Positions 31,367 through 40,286 are shown, numbered from the stretch's first letter. The stretch: DNA of 64,000 bases from Micromonospora sp. C31 (GCF_018070575.1 NZ_JAGPXN010000007.1:62001-126000); one strand, 5' to 3'. Translations and numbers: made by a program. Notes: generated by a model not told the origin, from the letters alone.

Positions 31367-32350
31367 TCACCACCGGTCGTGCACCCGCGGGCGGACCAGT
31401 TCGTCGTAGACCTCCGCCACCGCCGCCAGGTCCCGTCGCGACAGCGGTGCCTGGCCGGCCACGGCGGCGTTGCCCCGGGCCTGGGCGGCGTCCCGGGCGC
31501 CGGGGATGACCACGGTGACGCCGGGCTGGTCGACGATCCAGCGCAGCGCGAACTGGGCCATCGTGCGGCCGTCGCCGACCAGCGGCGCCAGCCGGCGTAC
31601 GGCGGCCAGGCCCAGCGCGAAGTCGACGCCGGAGAAGGTCTCGCCGACGTCGAAGGCCTCGCCGTGCCGGTTGTAGGTGCGGTGGTCGTCGGCGGCGAAG
31701 GTGGTGTGCTCGTCGTACCGGCCGGAGAGCAGCCCGCTGGCCAGCGGGACCCGGGCGATGATGCCGACCCCGGCGGCGGCAGCGGCCGGGAGCACCCGGT
31801 CGAGGGGCTTGTGGCGCAGCGCGTTGAGGATGATCTGGACGCTCGCCACCCCGGGCCGGGCGATGGCGGTGAGGGCCTGGTCGCAGGTCTCCACGCTCAC
31901 CCCGTAGCCGGCGACCCGCTCCTCGGCGACCAGGGTGTCCAGCGCGTCGAAGACGGCGTCGTCGGCGACGACGGCGGAGGGCGGGCAGTGCAGCTGCACC
32001 AGGTCCAGGGTGTCCGTGCCGAGGTTGCGCCGGGACCGGTCGGTCCATTCGCGGAAGTGCGCCAGGGTGTACGCCTCGGGCGTCTGCGCGACCCGGCGGC
32101 CCATCTTCGTGGCCACGGTCAGCGCGGCGTCGGGCCGGCTGCGCAGGAACCGCCCGATGAGCTGCTCGCTGCGCCCGTCGCCGTAGACGTCCGCCGTGTC
32201 GAGGAAGGTGACCCCCGACTCGACGGCGGTGCTCAGTACGGCGGTGGCGTCGGCCTCGCTGACCGTGCCCCAGTCCGCGCCGAGCTGCCAGGCGCCCAGC
32301 CCGATCACCCCGACGTGCCGCCCCAGCCGGGGGAAGGTGCGCTGCTCCAT
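31367..32350 (-). CDS. Aldo/keto reductase
   Basis: This 327-residue NADPH-dependent (beta/alpha)8-barrel reductase has catalytic Asp and Tyr in FLDTADVYGDGRSEQLIGRF, Lys in VATKMG and His in DLVQLHCPPS. The cofactor site TVVIPGARDAAQARGNAAV is near the C-terminus. The substrate is unknown. The ATG at 32350 has no Shine-Dalgarno sequence; TAGGCT ends seven bases upstream, as for a leaderless transcript. It is divergent from a decayed methyltransferase, with paired CGTACGGTT elements between them. Confidence 0.88.
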   Translation of the reverse strand: MEQRTFPRLGRHVGVIGLGAWQLGADWGTVSEADATAVLSTAVESGVTFLDTADVYGDGRSEQLIGRFLRSRPDAALTVATKMGRRVAQTPEAYTLAHFREWTDRSRRNLGTDTLDLVQLHCPPSAVVADDAVFDALDTLVAEERVAGYGVSVETCDQALTAIARPGVASVQIILNALRHKPLDRVLPAAAAAGVGIIARVPLASGLLSGRYDEHTTFAADDHRTYNRHGEAFDVGETFSGVDFALGLAAVRRLAPLVGDGRTMAQFALRWIVDQPGVTVVIPGARDAAQARGNAAVAGQAPLSRRDLAAVAEVYDELVRPRVHDRW

Positions 32351-32357
32351 GCCACTG

Positions 32358-32363
32358 AGCCTA
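32358..32363 (-). promoter_or_regulatory. -10 element of a leaderless promoter (aldo/keto reductase)
   Basis: TAGGCT on the minus strand ends seven bases before the ATG of the aldo/keto reductase gene. Confidence 0.5.
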
Positions 32364-32393
32364 GTGATCGGCTTGTCGTGTCGCGCGACGGGC

Positions 32394-32422
32394 CGTACGG
32401 TTAACAAGACGGACGTACGGTT
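32394..32422. promoter_or_regulatory. Paired CGTACGGTT elements
   Basis: CGTACGGTT occurs at 32394-32402 and 32414-32422. The repeats are 20 bases apart start to start (about two helical turns), each with a palindromic CGTACG core. They resemble a regulator-binding site, possibly TetR-type. Confidence 0.35.
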
Positions 32423-32784
32423 TGGAAGCGTGGCGGGCCGACGTCGCCCCCCTGCTGCGCCGGCCCCCGGCGGACGACACCGCCCTCGGCCACGCCGAGC
32501 TGCTGACCGGTGCCGACTGCGTGGTGGACGCCTGGGAGACTACCCACGTGCACCTGCTGCCGGCCCGCGCCGACGCGGACCACCCCGTGCTGAGCTGGCT
32601 GGAGGGCACCGCGCTCCGGCCGGTCCGGGCGGCCCTGGACGCCGCCGGCGGGTCCGACTTCCGGGCCGAGCTGGGCGTACGCCTCGCCGAGGCGTACCCG
32701 GTGCGGCACGCTCAGGTGCACTTCCCGTTCCGCCGCGTCTTCTTCGTCGCCCGCACCGGCGCCCGCGCAGAGGAGAACCTGTGA
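32422..32784 (+). pseudogene. Truncated trans-aconitate 2-methyltransferase remnant
   Basis: This frame of about 120 residues matches only the C-terminal part of trans-aconitate 2-methyltransferase (Tam): GHAELLTGADCVVDAWETTH, HPVLSWLEGTALRPVRAAL, and LAEAYPVRHAQVHFPFRRVF with FVA. Family members are about 250-260 residues and begin with a SAM-binding Rossmann domain. That domain is absent: the aldo/keto reductase begins only 70 bases upstream. The only possible starts are a TTG at 32422 or internal codons. The C-terminal frame is intact and its stop overlaps the next GTG, so the deletion may be recent, or the fragment may persist as a leader for the deaminase gene. Confidence 0.7.
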
Positions 32785-33806
32785 CCGACCTGCAAACCTT
32801 CATCGCCGGACTGCCCAAGGTGGAGCTGCACGTGCACCACGTCGGCTCCGCCTCGCCCCGGATCGTCGCCGAGCTGGCCGCCCGCCACGAGGGCCGCAGC
32901 CCCGTGCCCGCCGACCCGGCCGCGCTCGCCGACTACTTCGCCTTCCGCGACTTCGCGCACTTCATCGAGGTCTACCTGAGCGTCGTGGACCTCGTCCGCG
33001 ACCCCGACGACGTCTGGCTGCTCACCCACGAGGTCGCCCGCGAGCTGGCCCGCCAGCAGGTCCGCTACGCCGAGCTGACCGTCACGCCGTACTCGCACGT
33101 GCACCGGGGGATCCCCGCGCCCGCCTTCTGCGAGGCGATCGAGGACGCCCGCAAGCGGGCCGAAACCGACTTCGGCATCGAGCTGCGCTGGTGCTTCGAC
33201 ATCCCCGGCGAGGCGGGCCTGGCGGCGGCCGAGGAGACGCTGCGCATCTCGCTGGAGGAGCGCCCGGACGGGCTGATCAGCTTCGGTCTCGGCGGCCCCG
33301 AGATCGGGGTGCCCCGGCCGCAGTTCAAGCCGTACTTCGACCGGGCCCGGGCGGCCGGCCTGCGCTCGGTGCCGCACGCCGGCGAGACCACCGGCCCCGA
33401 GACCGTCTGGGACGCGCTGCGCGAGCTCGGCGCCGAGCGGATCGGGCACGGCATCTCCGCCGTACGGGATCCGGAGCTGCTGGCATACCTCGCCGAGCAC
33501 CGGATCGGCATGGAGGTCTGCCCGACCTCCAACGTGCGTACCCGGGCGGTGGCCGGCATCGAGGAGCACCCGCTGCGGCAGCTGGTCGACGCGGGCCTGC
33601 TGGTCACCATCAACTCCGACGACCCGCCGATGTTCGGCACCACCCTCAACGACGAGTACGCCGTCGCCGCCCGGCTGCTCGACGCGGGTCCGCAGGAGCT
33701 GGCCGCGCTGGCCCGCGACGCGGTGACCGCGTCGTTCCTGGACCCGGCGGGCAAGCGGCGGATCACCGCCGAGATCGACGCCCACCTGGCCGCCGCCCTC
33801 CGCTGA
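32781..33806 (+). CDS. Adenosine deaminase family protein (possibly aminodeoxyfutalosine deaminase)
   Basis: This 341-residue metal-dependent deaminase of the ADA family has metal ligands in VELHVHHVGSASP, the proton-shuttle region SVPHAGETTGPETVWDAL (His and Glu), GAERIGHGISAV, and NSDDPPMFGTTL (Asp pair). The HVHHVGS start and CFDIPGEAGL motif place it in the actinobacterial subgroup related to enzymes that deaminate 6-aminodeoxyfutalosine in menaquinone synthesis. Adenosine or another purine nucleoside is the alternative. The GTG overlaps the Tam remnant stop; GAGGAGAACCT is the ribosome-binding site. Confidence 0.85.
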   Translation: MTDLQTFIAGLPKVELHVHHVGSASPRIVAELAARHEGRSPVPADPAALADYFAFRDFAHFIEVYLSVVDLVRDPDDVWLLTHEVARELARQQVRYAELTVTPYSHVHRGIPAPAFCEAIEDARKRAETDFGIELRWCFDIPGEAGLAAAEETLRISLEERPDGLISFGLGGPEIGVPRPQFKPYFDRARAAGLRSVPHAGETTGPETVWDALRELGAERIGHGISAVRDPELLAYLAEHRIGMEVCPTSNVRTRAVAGIEEHPLRQLVDAGLLVTINSDDPPMFGTTLNDEYAVAARLLDAGPQELAALARDAVTASFLDPAGKRRITAEIDAHLAAALR

Positions 33807-33820
33807 GCGCAGGAGGGGGC

Positions 33821-33869
33821 GGCGCGCGGCGGGAGCAGGTGTGGGGGACCGAGTCTCCCGCCGCGCGCC
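33821..33869. terminator. Bidirectional terminator between convergent genes
   Basis: A perfect 15-bp stem (33821-33835 with 33855-33869) with a 19-nt loop lies between the deaminase (+) and sensor kinase (-) genes. A second 8-bp inverted repeat with an AT-rich 26-base core lies at 33958-33999. Confidence 0.6.
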
Positions 33870-34057
33870 CGGCTCCACCGGCCGGTGGGGTGCCCCGAGG
33901 CGTCGACCGGCGGAACTGATGGGTTCGGATTCGATCCTGTCAGCCCCGGCCCGCCACGGCGGCGCGGTTAATTCCGATCTAAGGAAGACTTGCGCCGCCC
34001 CACAACCGGCCCGCCTTCCCGGCGACGGGGAAACCGATCGGCGTGCGGGGCGCCGAG

Positions 34058-35479
34058 TCAGTCGTCCGCGGGCCGCTGGCGGGGCCAGCGCCGGCTGCCG
34101 GTCTTCTGCTCCCGGGCCATGCGGCCGACCAGGCCGAACCGGCTCACCTGCCGGGGTGTCGCCTCGGGGTCGGCGAGCAGCATCACCACGCTCGCCCCGC
34201 CCAGCCGGGCCCGGTCGATGCTCACGGAGCCGTTCGCCTGCAACGCCACCCGCTTGGCGATGTCCAGCCCCAGCCCCGTCGAGCCCCGGTCGCTGGCGCC
34301 CCGGCGCAGGGCCCGGTCCGGGTTGGCGATCCCCGGGCCGGCGTCGTCGATGCGGATGGCCACGTACCCGTCGCGGCGGGAGACCGCCACCTCGAACGCG
34401 GTGCCCTGCGGGGTGTAGCGGAAGACGTTGCCGATCACCGCGTCCAGCGCGGCGGCCAGCTCGGCCCGGGGCACCGGCGCGGGGATGCGCAGCTGGGCGC
34501 CGCTGACCCGGTGCGGGCGGTTCTGGTCGCCGGCCAGGGCGGCCCAGAACACCATCCGGTCCCGCACCACCTCGCTCACGTCGCACATCGCCGGCCCGGC
34601 CTCGTGCGCGACCGCCTTGCGGGTGGTCTTGATCAGCATGTCGATCTCGCCCTCGAGGGTGACGATCGCCTGCCGGATCCGCCGGATGCCGCGACGGCGG
34701 TCCAGCTCCGCCTCGCTGAACGAGCCGACGCTGGTGTCGTCGGACTCCAGCGCCTCCGCGTCCAGCCGCAGCACGGTCAGCGGGGTACGCAGCCGGTGCG
34801 ACAGGTCCGCGACCAGTTCCCGCTCGTCGGTGCGGGCCGCGTCCAGCCGGTCGGCCATCCGGTTGAAGGCCTGCCCGGCCTCGGCCAGCTCCCGTGGGCC
34901 GCTCGGGTCGACGCGTACGCCCTGGTCGCCGTCGCCGATCGCGAGCGCCGCCCGGACCAGGCCCCGGGCCGAGTCGACCGCGCGGGCGGCGACCCGGTCG
35001 ACCACCAGCACCGTGGCGCCCACCAGGGCGGCGGCCACCCCGAGCAGCAGCAGCCACCGGCTGTTGCCGGCCAGCGTCGACTCGGGCACGAAGACCTCGA
35101 CCACGGCCGTGGTGTCGCCGAGCACCACCGGGTCCAGCCGGAGCACGCCACCCTCGACGTCGACGACCACGGAGCGCCGCTCGGCCCGCGCCCGCTCCAG
35201 GCTCGCGGCGTCGGCCCGGGCCGTGGACTCGTCCACCCCCAGCCCGTGCACGACGGGCCGGGTGGCCGGATCGTCGCCGCTGGCCGCCACCGCGCGCCGC
35301 ACCACGGCGGGGTCGGTGCTGACGGCGAGCGCGCCCGTCACCAGCGCGCTGCGCCGGGCCGCGTCCGCGATCGCCTCCTCGCGCGCCCGGTCGCCGAGAC
35401 CGACGGCGAGCGGGACGAGGAACGCGAGCGCGACCAGGGTGCACATGCCGGCCGTGAGCAGGGCCAGCGACGGCCTCAG
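34058..35479 (-). CDS. Sensor histidine kinase
   Basis: This membrane kinase of about 473 residues has two helices (LALLTAGMCTLVALAFLVPL and WLLLLGVAAALVGATVLVVD) flanking a sensor of about 140 residues. A HAMP segment follows, then the HisKA box with the phospho-acceptor His in VADLSHRLRTPLTVLRLDAE, the N box NVFRYTPQG and G box DDAGPGIANPD. It pairs with the OmpR-type regulator upstream. The best start is a rare CTG at 35479 giving a four-base overlap (CTGA) with the regulator stop; the first ATG (35446) would remove part of the first membrane helix. Confidence 0.88.
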   Translation of the reverse strand: MRPSLALLTAGMCTLVALAFLVPLAVGLGDRAREEAIADAARRSALVTGALAVSTDPAVVRRAVAASGDDPATRPVVHGLGVDESTARADAASLERARAERRSVVVDVEGGVLRLDPVVLGDTTAVVEVFVPESTLAGNSRWLLLLGVAAALVGATVLVVDRVAARAVDSARGLVRAALAIGDGDQGVRVDPSGPRELAEAGQAFNRMADRLDAARTDERELVADLSHRLRTPLTVLRLDAEALESDDTSVGSFSEAELDRRRGIRRIRQAIVTLEGEIDMLIKTTRKAVAHEAGPAMCDVSEVVRDRMVFWAALAGDQNRPHRVSGAQLRIPAPVPRAELAAALDAVIGNVFRYTPQGTAFEVAVSRRDGYVAIRIDDAGPGIANPDRALRRGASDRGSTGLGLDIAKRVALQANGSVSIDRARLGGASVVMLLADPEATPRQVSRFGLVGRMAREQKTGSRRWPRQRPADD

Positions 35480-36165
35480 TCCGGCGCCACCAGCCGGAAG
35501 CCGACCCCCCGCACGGTGCGCAGGTAGCGCGGCTTCGCCGCGGACTCGCCCATTTTGCGGCGCAGCCAGTACAGGTGAACGTCGATGGTCTGGTCCTCGC
35601 CGACCGATGGCTGCCGCCATACCTCCTCCAGAAGTTCCCGGCGGGACACTACCCGGCCCGGCCGGGCGGCGAGATAGGCCAGCAGGTCGAATTCCTTGCG
35701 GGTCAGCGCCAGCGGTTCGCCGTCGAGGTGGGCGCTGCGCTCGCCGACGTCCACCCGCAACCCGCCGACGCTGTGCACGGCCGGTTGCACCGTCCGGCTG
35801 GCCCGCCCGGCCCGGCGCAGCACAGTGGTGATCCGCGCGTCGAGGTGCGCGCCGGTGAACGGCTTGACCATGTAGTCGTCGGCCCCGGCGCGCAGCAGCC
35901 GCACCACCGACTGCTCGTCGTCGCGGGCGGTGGCGATGATGATCGGCACGTCGGTGATGCCGCGCAGCATCCGCAGCGCGTCCGAGCCGTCGAGGTCGGG
36001 CAGCCCGAGGTCGAGCACCACGAGATCGGGGGTCTCGGCCGCCACCCGGCGCAGCGCGTCCAGCGCCGTGCCGACGGCGTGCACGGCGTGCCCCCGGTCG
36101 GCGAGGGACCGCAGCATCGCGCCGCGTACGACATGGTCGTCTTCGACCAGGAGCACGGTGGCCAC
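35476..36165 (-). CDS. OmpR family response regulator
   Basis: This 229-residue response regulator has a receiver domain (VLLVEDDHVVRGAM; phospho-acceptor Asp in VVLDLGLPDLDG; Lys in DDYMVKPFTGAHL) and a winged-helix DNA-binding domain (ALTRKEFDLLAYLAARPGRV; YLRTVRGVGFRLV). It is the partner of the kinase that overlaps its stop codon. The GTG at 36165 is supported by TACGGT ending six bases upstream (leaderless). Divergent from the ADP-ribosylglycohydrolase gene, with 74 bases between. Confidence 0.92.
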   Translation of the reverse strand: MATVLLVEDDHVVRGAMLRSLADRGHAVHAVGTALDALRRVAAETPDLVVLDLGLPDLDGSDALRMLRGITDVPIIIATARDDEQSVVRLLRAGADDYMVKPFTGAHLDARITTVLRRAGRASRTVQPAVHSVGGLRVDVGERSAHLDGEPLALTRKEFDLLAYLAARPGRVVSRRELLEEVWRQPSVGEDQTIDVHLYWLRRKMGESAAKPRYLRTVRGVGFRLVAPD

Positions 36166-36171
36166 AGCAAG

Positions 36172-36177
36172 ACCGTA
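36172..36177 (-). promoter_or_regulatory. -10 element of a leaderless promoter (response regulator)
   Basis: TACGGT on the minus strand ends six bases before the GTG start of the OmpR-type gene. Confidence 0.5.
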
Positions 36178-36239
36178 CTCGCGGTGGCAAGTCGATCGCG
36201 TTTGCGGCGCACGGGGCAAAGGGGCAAGCTGGTACAACG

Positions 36240-37160
36240 ATGTCCTTCACGCTCTTTCCCGACACCCGGCTCGCGCTCGCCCGGGACTCGCTCGCCGGCC
36301 TGTCGGTCGGCGACGCGCTCGGCTCACAGTTCTTCGTCCCCGGCCGGCATCCCGGCGACCTGGCCGCCGGGAAGCTGCCCCCGCCGCCGTGGCAGTGGAC
36401 CGACGACACCGAGATGGCCTGCTCGGTGGTCGCCGCCCTCGCCGACACCGGCCGCATCGACTCCGACGCCCTCGCCACGGCCTTCGCCGAGCGCTGCGAG
36501 CCCTACCGGGGCTACGGGCCGGGTGCCGTGACCATCCTGCGGCTGATCCGCACCGGCACGCCGTGGCCGGTGGCGGCCGCCTCGGCCTTCGACGGGCAGG
36601 GCTCCTGCGGCAACGGCGCGGCCATGCGGGTCGGCCCGCTGGGCGCGTGGTTCGCCGACTCCACCGCGCGGGCGGCGGCACAGGCCCGGGCGTCGGCCGA
36701 GGTGACCCACGCGCACCCGGAGGGCGTCGCCGGCGCGGTGGCGGTCGCGGTGGCCGCGTCGATGGCCGCCCGTGCCCGCCTCGACGGCCACCGGCCCGTC
36801 CCGGCCCGGCTGCTGGCCGGCGTGAGCGCCGCGCTGGACCCGGCCACCGAGGTGCACCGGGGCGTACGCCGGGCGGCCGGCCTGCTCGACCGGTCGGTCC
36901 CCGAGGCCGCCGACGTGCTCGGCAACGGCTCCCGGGTCACCGCCCAGGACACCGTCGCCTTCACCTGCTGGGTCGCCGCCGTGCACCTGGACGACTACCC
37001 GGCGGCGATCCGCGCCTGCGTCGAGGCCGGCGGGGACGTCGACACCACCGCCGCGATCGTCGGGTCGGTGGTGGCCGCGCACACCGGGGTCGGCACCCCG
37101 GGCGGGGTGCCGACCGACTGGCTGGCCGCCCGCGAACCCCTGCCGGGCTGGGCCGGCTGA
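36240..37160 (+). CDS. ADP-ribosylglycohydrolase family protein
   Basis: This 306-residue all-helical hydrolase should remove ADP-ribose from proteins, nucleic acids or small molecules. Metal ligands are visible in [14 protein letters not shown] and near the C-terminus in [20 protein letters not shown] (families usually have GDTDT; here Val replaces the first Thr). [20 protein letters not shown] is also characteristic. Divergent from a two-component system. A 24-bp tandem duplication begins at its last codons. Confidence 0.88.
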   Translation: MSFTLFPDTRLALARDSLAGLSVGDALGSQFFVPGRHPGDLAAGKLPPPPWQWTDDTEMACSVVAALADTGRIDSDALATAFAERCEPYRGYGPGAVTILRLIRTGTPWPVAAASAFDGQGSCGNGAAMRVGPLGAWFADSTARAAAQARASAEVTHAHPEGVAGAVAVAVAASMAARARLDGHRPVPARLLAGVSAALDPATEVHRGVRRAAGLLDRSVPEAADVLGNGSRVTAQDTVAFTCWVAAVHLDDYPAAIRACVEAGGDVDTTAAIVGSVVAAHTGVGTPGGVPTDWLAAREPLPGWAG

Positions 37161-37194
37161 TCCTGGCGGCGCTGGGCCGGCTGATCCTGGCGGC
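37147..37194. repeat. Perfect 24-bp tandem duplication at a stop codon
   Basis: Two identical 24-bp units (37147-37170 and 37171-37194). The first contains the last codons and TGA of the ADP-ribosylglycohydrolase gene, so the second copy is a recent-looking 3' duplication. Confidence 0.9.
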
Positions 37195-37207
37195 GCCGCT
37201 CCCCGGC

Positions 37208-37235
37208 GTCGACGGGGGCCGGCGACCGATAGCAT
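37208..37235 (+). promoter_or_regulatory. Candidate thrS promoter
   Basis: TAGCAT (37230-37235) is a good -10; GTCGAC (37208-37213) with a 16-base spacer is a weak -35. No T-box features are present. Confidence 0.35.
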
Positions 37236-37287
37236 CGCAGGAGCCGAACGTTCGGCGTCATCCGTGCCGTCTGCTGGAGGAGTCACC

Positions 37288-39288
37288 GTGTCCGCACCCC
37301 GTACCCCCGCCGTGGCCGACCCCGTCGTCGTCGCCGCCGGGACCACGGCGGCCGACGCGGTGGCCGCGGCCGGTCTGCCCGCGTCCGGCCCGAAGGCGAT
37401 CGTGGTGGTCCGCGACCCGCAGGGCCAACTGCGCGACCTCGACTGGGCCCCGCCGGTCGACACCGAGGTGGAGCCCGTCAGCCTCGACTCGCCGGACGGG
37501 CTCGACGTGCTGCGGCACTCCTGCGCGCACGTGCTCGCCCAGGCCGTGCAGGACGTCTTCCCGGAGGCCAGGCTCGGCATCGGCCCGCCCATCGAGAACG
37601 GCTTCTACTACGACTTCGCCGTCGACAAGCCGTTCCAGCCGGACGACCTCGGCAGGCTCGAGAAGCGGATGCAGGAGATCGTCAAGTCCGGCCAGCGGTT
37701 CCGTCGTCGGCGCTTCGGCAACCTGGACGAGGCGAAGGCCGAGCTGGCCGCCGAGCCGTTCAAGCTGGAGCTCATCGAGGTCAAGGGCGAAGGGCTGGAC
37801 ACCTCCGAGGTGATGGAGGTGGGCGGCGGCGAGCTGACCATCTACGACAACCTCGCCGCCAACGAGGACAAGGTCTGCTGGTCGGACCTGTGCCGGGGCC
37901 CGCACCTGCCGAACACCCGGCTGATCGGCGCGTTCAAGCTGATGCGCTCGGCCGCCGCGTACTGGCGCGGGTCGGAGAAGAACCCGCAGCTCCAGCGGGT
38001 CTACGGCACCGCCTGGCCGACCCGCGACGGGCTGAAGGCGTACCTGAAGCTGCTGGAGGAGGCCGCGCGGCGCGACCACCGCAAGCTCGGCGCGGACCTG
38101 GACCTGTTCAGCTTCCCCGACGAGATCGGCAGCGGCCTGGCGGTCTTCCACCCCAAGGGCGGCATCATCCGCCGCGAGCTGGAGAACTACTCGCGCCGCC
38201 GGCACGAGGAGGCGGGCTACGAGTTCGTCAACACCCCGCACATCACCAAGGCGCAGCTCTTCGAGACCTCGGGGCACCTGCAGTGGTACGCCGACGGCAT
38301 GTACCCGCCCATGGAGATGGAGGGGGCGAACTACTACCTCAAGCCGATGAACTGCCCCTTCCACAACCTGATCTTCCGGTCCCGGGGGCGGTCCTACCGG
38401 GAGCTGCCGCTGCGGTTGTTCGAGTTCGGTTCCGTCTACCGGTTCGAGAAGTCCGGCGTGGTGCACGGCCTGACCCGGGTGCGCGGCATGACCCAGGACG
38501 ACGCGCACATCTACTGCACCCAGGAGCAGATGGCCGGCGAGCTGAAGTCGCTGCTGTCGTTCGTGCTGGACCTGCTGCGCGACTACGGGCTCGACGACTT
38601 CTACCTGGAGCTGTCCACCCGGAACCCGGAGAAGTCGGTCGGCACCGACGAGAACTGGGAGCGGGCCACCGAGGCCCTGCGCTCCGCCGCCGAGGAGTCC
38701 GGGCTGGACCTGGTGCCGGACCCCGCCGGCGCGGCCTTCTACGGCCCGAAGATCTCGGTGCAGGCCAAGGACGCCATCGGCCGGACCTGGCAGATGTCCA
38801 CCATCCAGGTCGACTTCAACCTGCCGGAGCGCTTCGGGCTGGAGTTCCAGGCCGCCGACGGCACGCGGCAGCGGCCGGTGATGATCCACCGGGCGCTCTT
38901 CGGCTCGATCGAGCGCTTCTTCGGGGTGCTCACCGAGCACTACGCGGGCGCGTTCCCGGCCTGGCTGGCGCCGGTGCAGGTGGTCGGCATCCCGATCCGC
39001 GAGGACCACACCGACTATCTGCACGGCTTCGTCGCCGCGCTGCGCGCCGAGGGCGTCCGCGCCCAGGTCGACGCGGGCGACGACCGGATGCAGAAGAAGA
39101 TCCGCACCGCCCAGCAGCAGAAGATCCCGTTCATGGTGATCGCCGGTGACGACGACGTGGCCGCCGGCACCGTCTCGTTCCGCTACCGGGACGGCTCGCA
39201 GCGCAACGGGGTGCCGGTCGCCGACGCGGTGGCCCACGTGCTCGACGTGGTCGGCACCCGGACCAACGTCGGTCCGTCCGCCGCCTGA
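37288..39288 (+). CDS. thrS: Threonyl-tRNA synthetase
   Basis: This 666-residue class II synthetase charges tRNA-Thr. It has an N-terminal TGS domain, the HxxxH editing-domain motif ([20 protein letters not shown]), and zinc-binding catalytic residues in [13 protein letters not shown] and [11 protein letters not shown]. Motif 2 is [17 protein letters not shown], and the C-terminal anticodon-binding domain contains [17 protein letters not shown]. The GTG start has GGAGGAG eight bases upstream. In mycobacteria thrS is followed by the HIT and phosphatidylinositol genes; here a carboxypeptidase gene has entered between them on the opposite strand. Confidence 0.97.
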   Translation: MSAPRTPAVADPVVVAAGTTAADAVAAAGLPASGPKAIVVVRDPQGQLRDLDWAPPVDTEVEPVSLDSPDGLDVLRHSCAHVLAQAVQDVFPEARLGIGPPIENGFYYDFAVDKPFQPDDLGRLEKRMQEIVKSGQRFRRRRFGNLDEAKAELAAEPFKLELIEVKGEGLDTSEVMEVGGGELTIYDNLAANEDKVCWSDLCRGPHLPNTRLIGAFKLMRSAAAYWRGSEKNPQLQRVYGTAWPTRDGLKAYLKLLEEAARRDHRKLGADLDLFSFPDEIGSGLAVFHPKGGIIRRELENYSRRRHEEAGYEFVNTPHITKAQLFETSGHLQWYADGMYPPMEMEGANYYLKPMNCPFHNLIFRSRGRSYRELPLRLFEFGSVYRFEKSGVVHGLTRVRGMTQDDAHIYCTQEQMAGELKSLLSFVLDLLRDYGLDDFYLELSTRNPEKSVGTDENWERATEALRSAAEESGLDLVPDPAGAAFYGPKISVQAKDAIGRTWQMSTIQVDFNLPERFGLEFQAADGTRQRPVMIHRALFGSIERFFGVLTEHYAGAFPAWLAPVQVVGIPIREDHTDYLHGFVAALRAEGVRAQVDAGDDRMQKKIRTAQQQKIPFMVIAGDDDVAAGTVSFRYRDGSQRNGVPVADAVAHVLDVVGTRTNVGPSAA

Positions 39289-39300
39289 CCCGCCACGCAC

Positions 39301-39348
39301 CGAAGGCCCCCCGCACCGCTTGGGATCCAGCGGCGCGGGGGGCCTTCG
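39301..39348 (+). terminator. thrS terminator
   Basis: A perfect 14-bp stem (39301-39314 with 39335-39348) closes a 20-nt loop between thrS and the convergent carboxypeptidase gene; it can serve both. Confidence 0.85.
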
Positions 39349-39366
39349 TCGACGGGTCGTCAGATG

Positions 39367-40104
39367 TCAGATCCCGCAGGACGGCGCGGACCAGCCGCCG
39401 ACCGCCCCGAGGTGGACGTGGTCGTTGTGACCCGGGTAGCCGGGGCCGAGGATGTTGCGGAAGCCGTGGTAGCGGGCCTGCTGGGCGAGCCGGCAGAACG
39501 AGGGCGAGCCGACCAGGTCGACGCCGTCGCCGTAGAGGTGCCGGCTGTTGGAGGCCCCGCCGACCGCGCTGTTGCAGGAGTAACTGCGGAAGCCGCTGCT
39601 GATGTTGATCGACACGCTGCCGAGGGCCTTGCGCATGGCCTGGAGCTTCCACATCGACACCAGCGCGTTGAACCGGGCGGTGCTGGCGGAGACCGCGCCG
39701 CCGGACCAGGTGCTGTTGCACCGGTTCAGCTCGGCGTAGCTGAAGTTGACCGGGGTGCAGTCGTTGTCCTGGAGCTCGTAGAGCTTGGCCTGGGTCGCCG
39801 GGCCGGCGATGCCGTCGGCGGCGAGTCCGTAGGCCTGCTGGAAGCGGATCACGGCGGACCGGGTGGCCGGGCCGTACGATCCGTCGAGGCCGAGCACCGC
39901 GTTGTAGCCGGGGTAGCCGGAGAGCCGGATCTGGAGCTGTCGGACGTCGTCGCCGGTCATCCCCTGCCGCAGGACGCGTCCCCAGGTGTAGCAGCCGTCG
40001 GCGTGTGCCGCGCTGCCGGTCGCCGCCACCCCGACGAGGGCGGTGGCCGCGGCGAGGGCGCAGGCGGCGAGCGCGCGACCGATCCGGCGGAATGCGGTTC
40101 TCAC
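39367..40104 (-). CDS. Secreted Zn D-Ala-D-Ala carboxypeptidase (peptidase M15) with peptidoglycan-binding domain
   Basis: This 245-residue exported enzyme has a signal peptide (basic start, then ALAACALAAATALVGVAA, cleavage near AAHA-DG). A peptidoglycan-binding domain follows (MTGDDVRQLQIRLSGYPGYN, IRFQQAYGLAADGIAGPAT). The C-terminal M15 peptidase has zinc and catalytic residues in SSGFRSYSCN, SRHLYGDGVDLVG and HNDHVHLGA. It resembles the Streptomyces albus G carboxypeptidase and would trim cell-wall peptides. The GTG at 40104 is preceded by GGGAG five bases upstream. It interrupts the thrS-HIT gene order on the opposite strand. Confidence 0.9.
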   Translation of the reverse strand: MRTAFRRIGRALAACALAAATALVGVAATGSAAHADGCYTWGRVLRQGMTGDDVRQLQIRLSGYPGYNAVLGLDGSYGPATRSAVIRFQQAYGLAADGIAGPATQAKLYELQDNDCTPVNFSYAELNRCNSTWSGGAVSASTARFNALVSMWKLQAMRKALGSVSINISSGFRSYSCNSAVGGASNSRHLYGDGVDLVGSPSFCRLAQQARYHGFRNILGPGYPGHNDHVHLGAVGGWSAPSCGI

Positions 40105-40142
40105 GGTGACTCCCATCGACGGGGGATGATGTACGCGGTTGG

Positions 40143-40172
40143 ATTCTTCATTCACGTTCATGACTTGGTCAA
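40143..40172 (-). promoter_or_regulatory. Candidate promoter of the carboxypeptidase gene
   Basis: On the minus strand TTGACC (40172-40167), 18 bases, then AAGAAT (40148-40143), in a locally AT-rich stretch. Confidence 0.4.
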
Positions 40173-40280
40173 GAACCTTCACCCCCTATCCGCCCCCCTG
40201 AACGACCCCGGCCGGCAGGGGGCGCCGAGGGCGGGGAGCGGGCCGGCGTACGGCGTCGGGAGCGGCACCCACCGGGAACG

Positions 40281-40286
40281 TAGGAT
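40281..40286 (+). promoter_or_regulatory. -10 element of a leaderless promoter (HIT gene)
   Basis: TAGGAT ends seven bases before the GTG start of the HIT protein gene; no Shine-Dalgarno sequence is present. Confidence 0.55.

Noticed and set aside
37195..37287. T-box riboswitch before thrS
   Set aside because: The leader is only about 50 bases and lacks the T-box sequence and anti-terminator.
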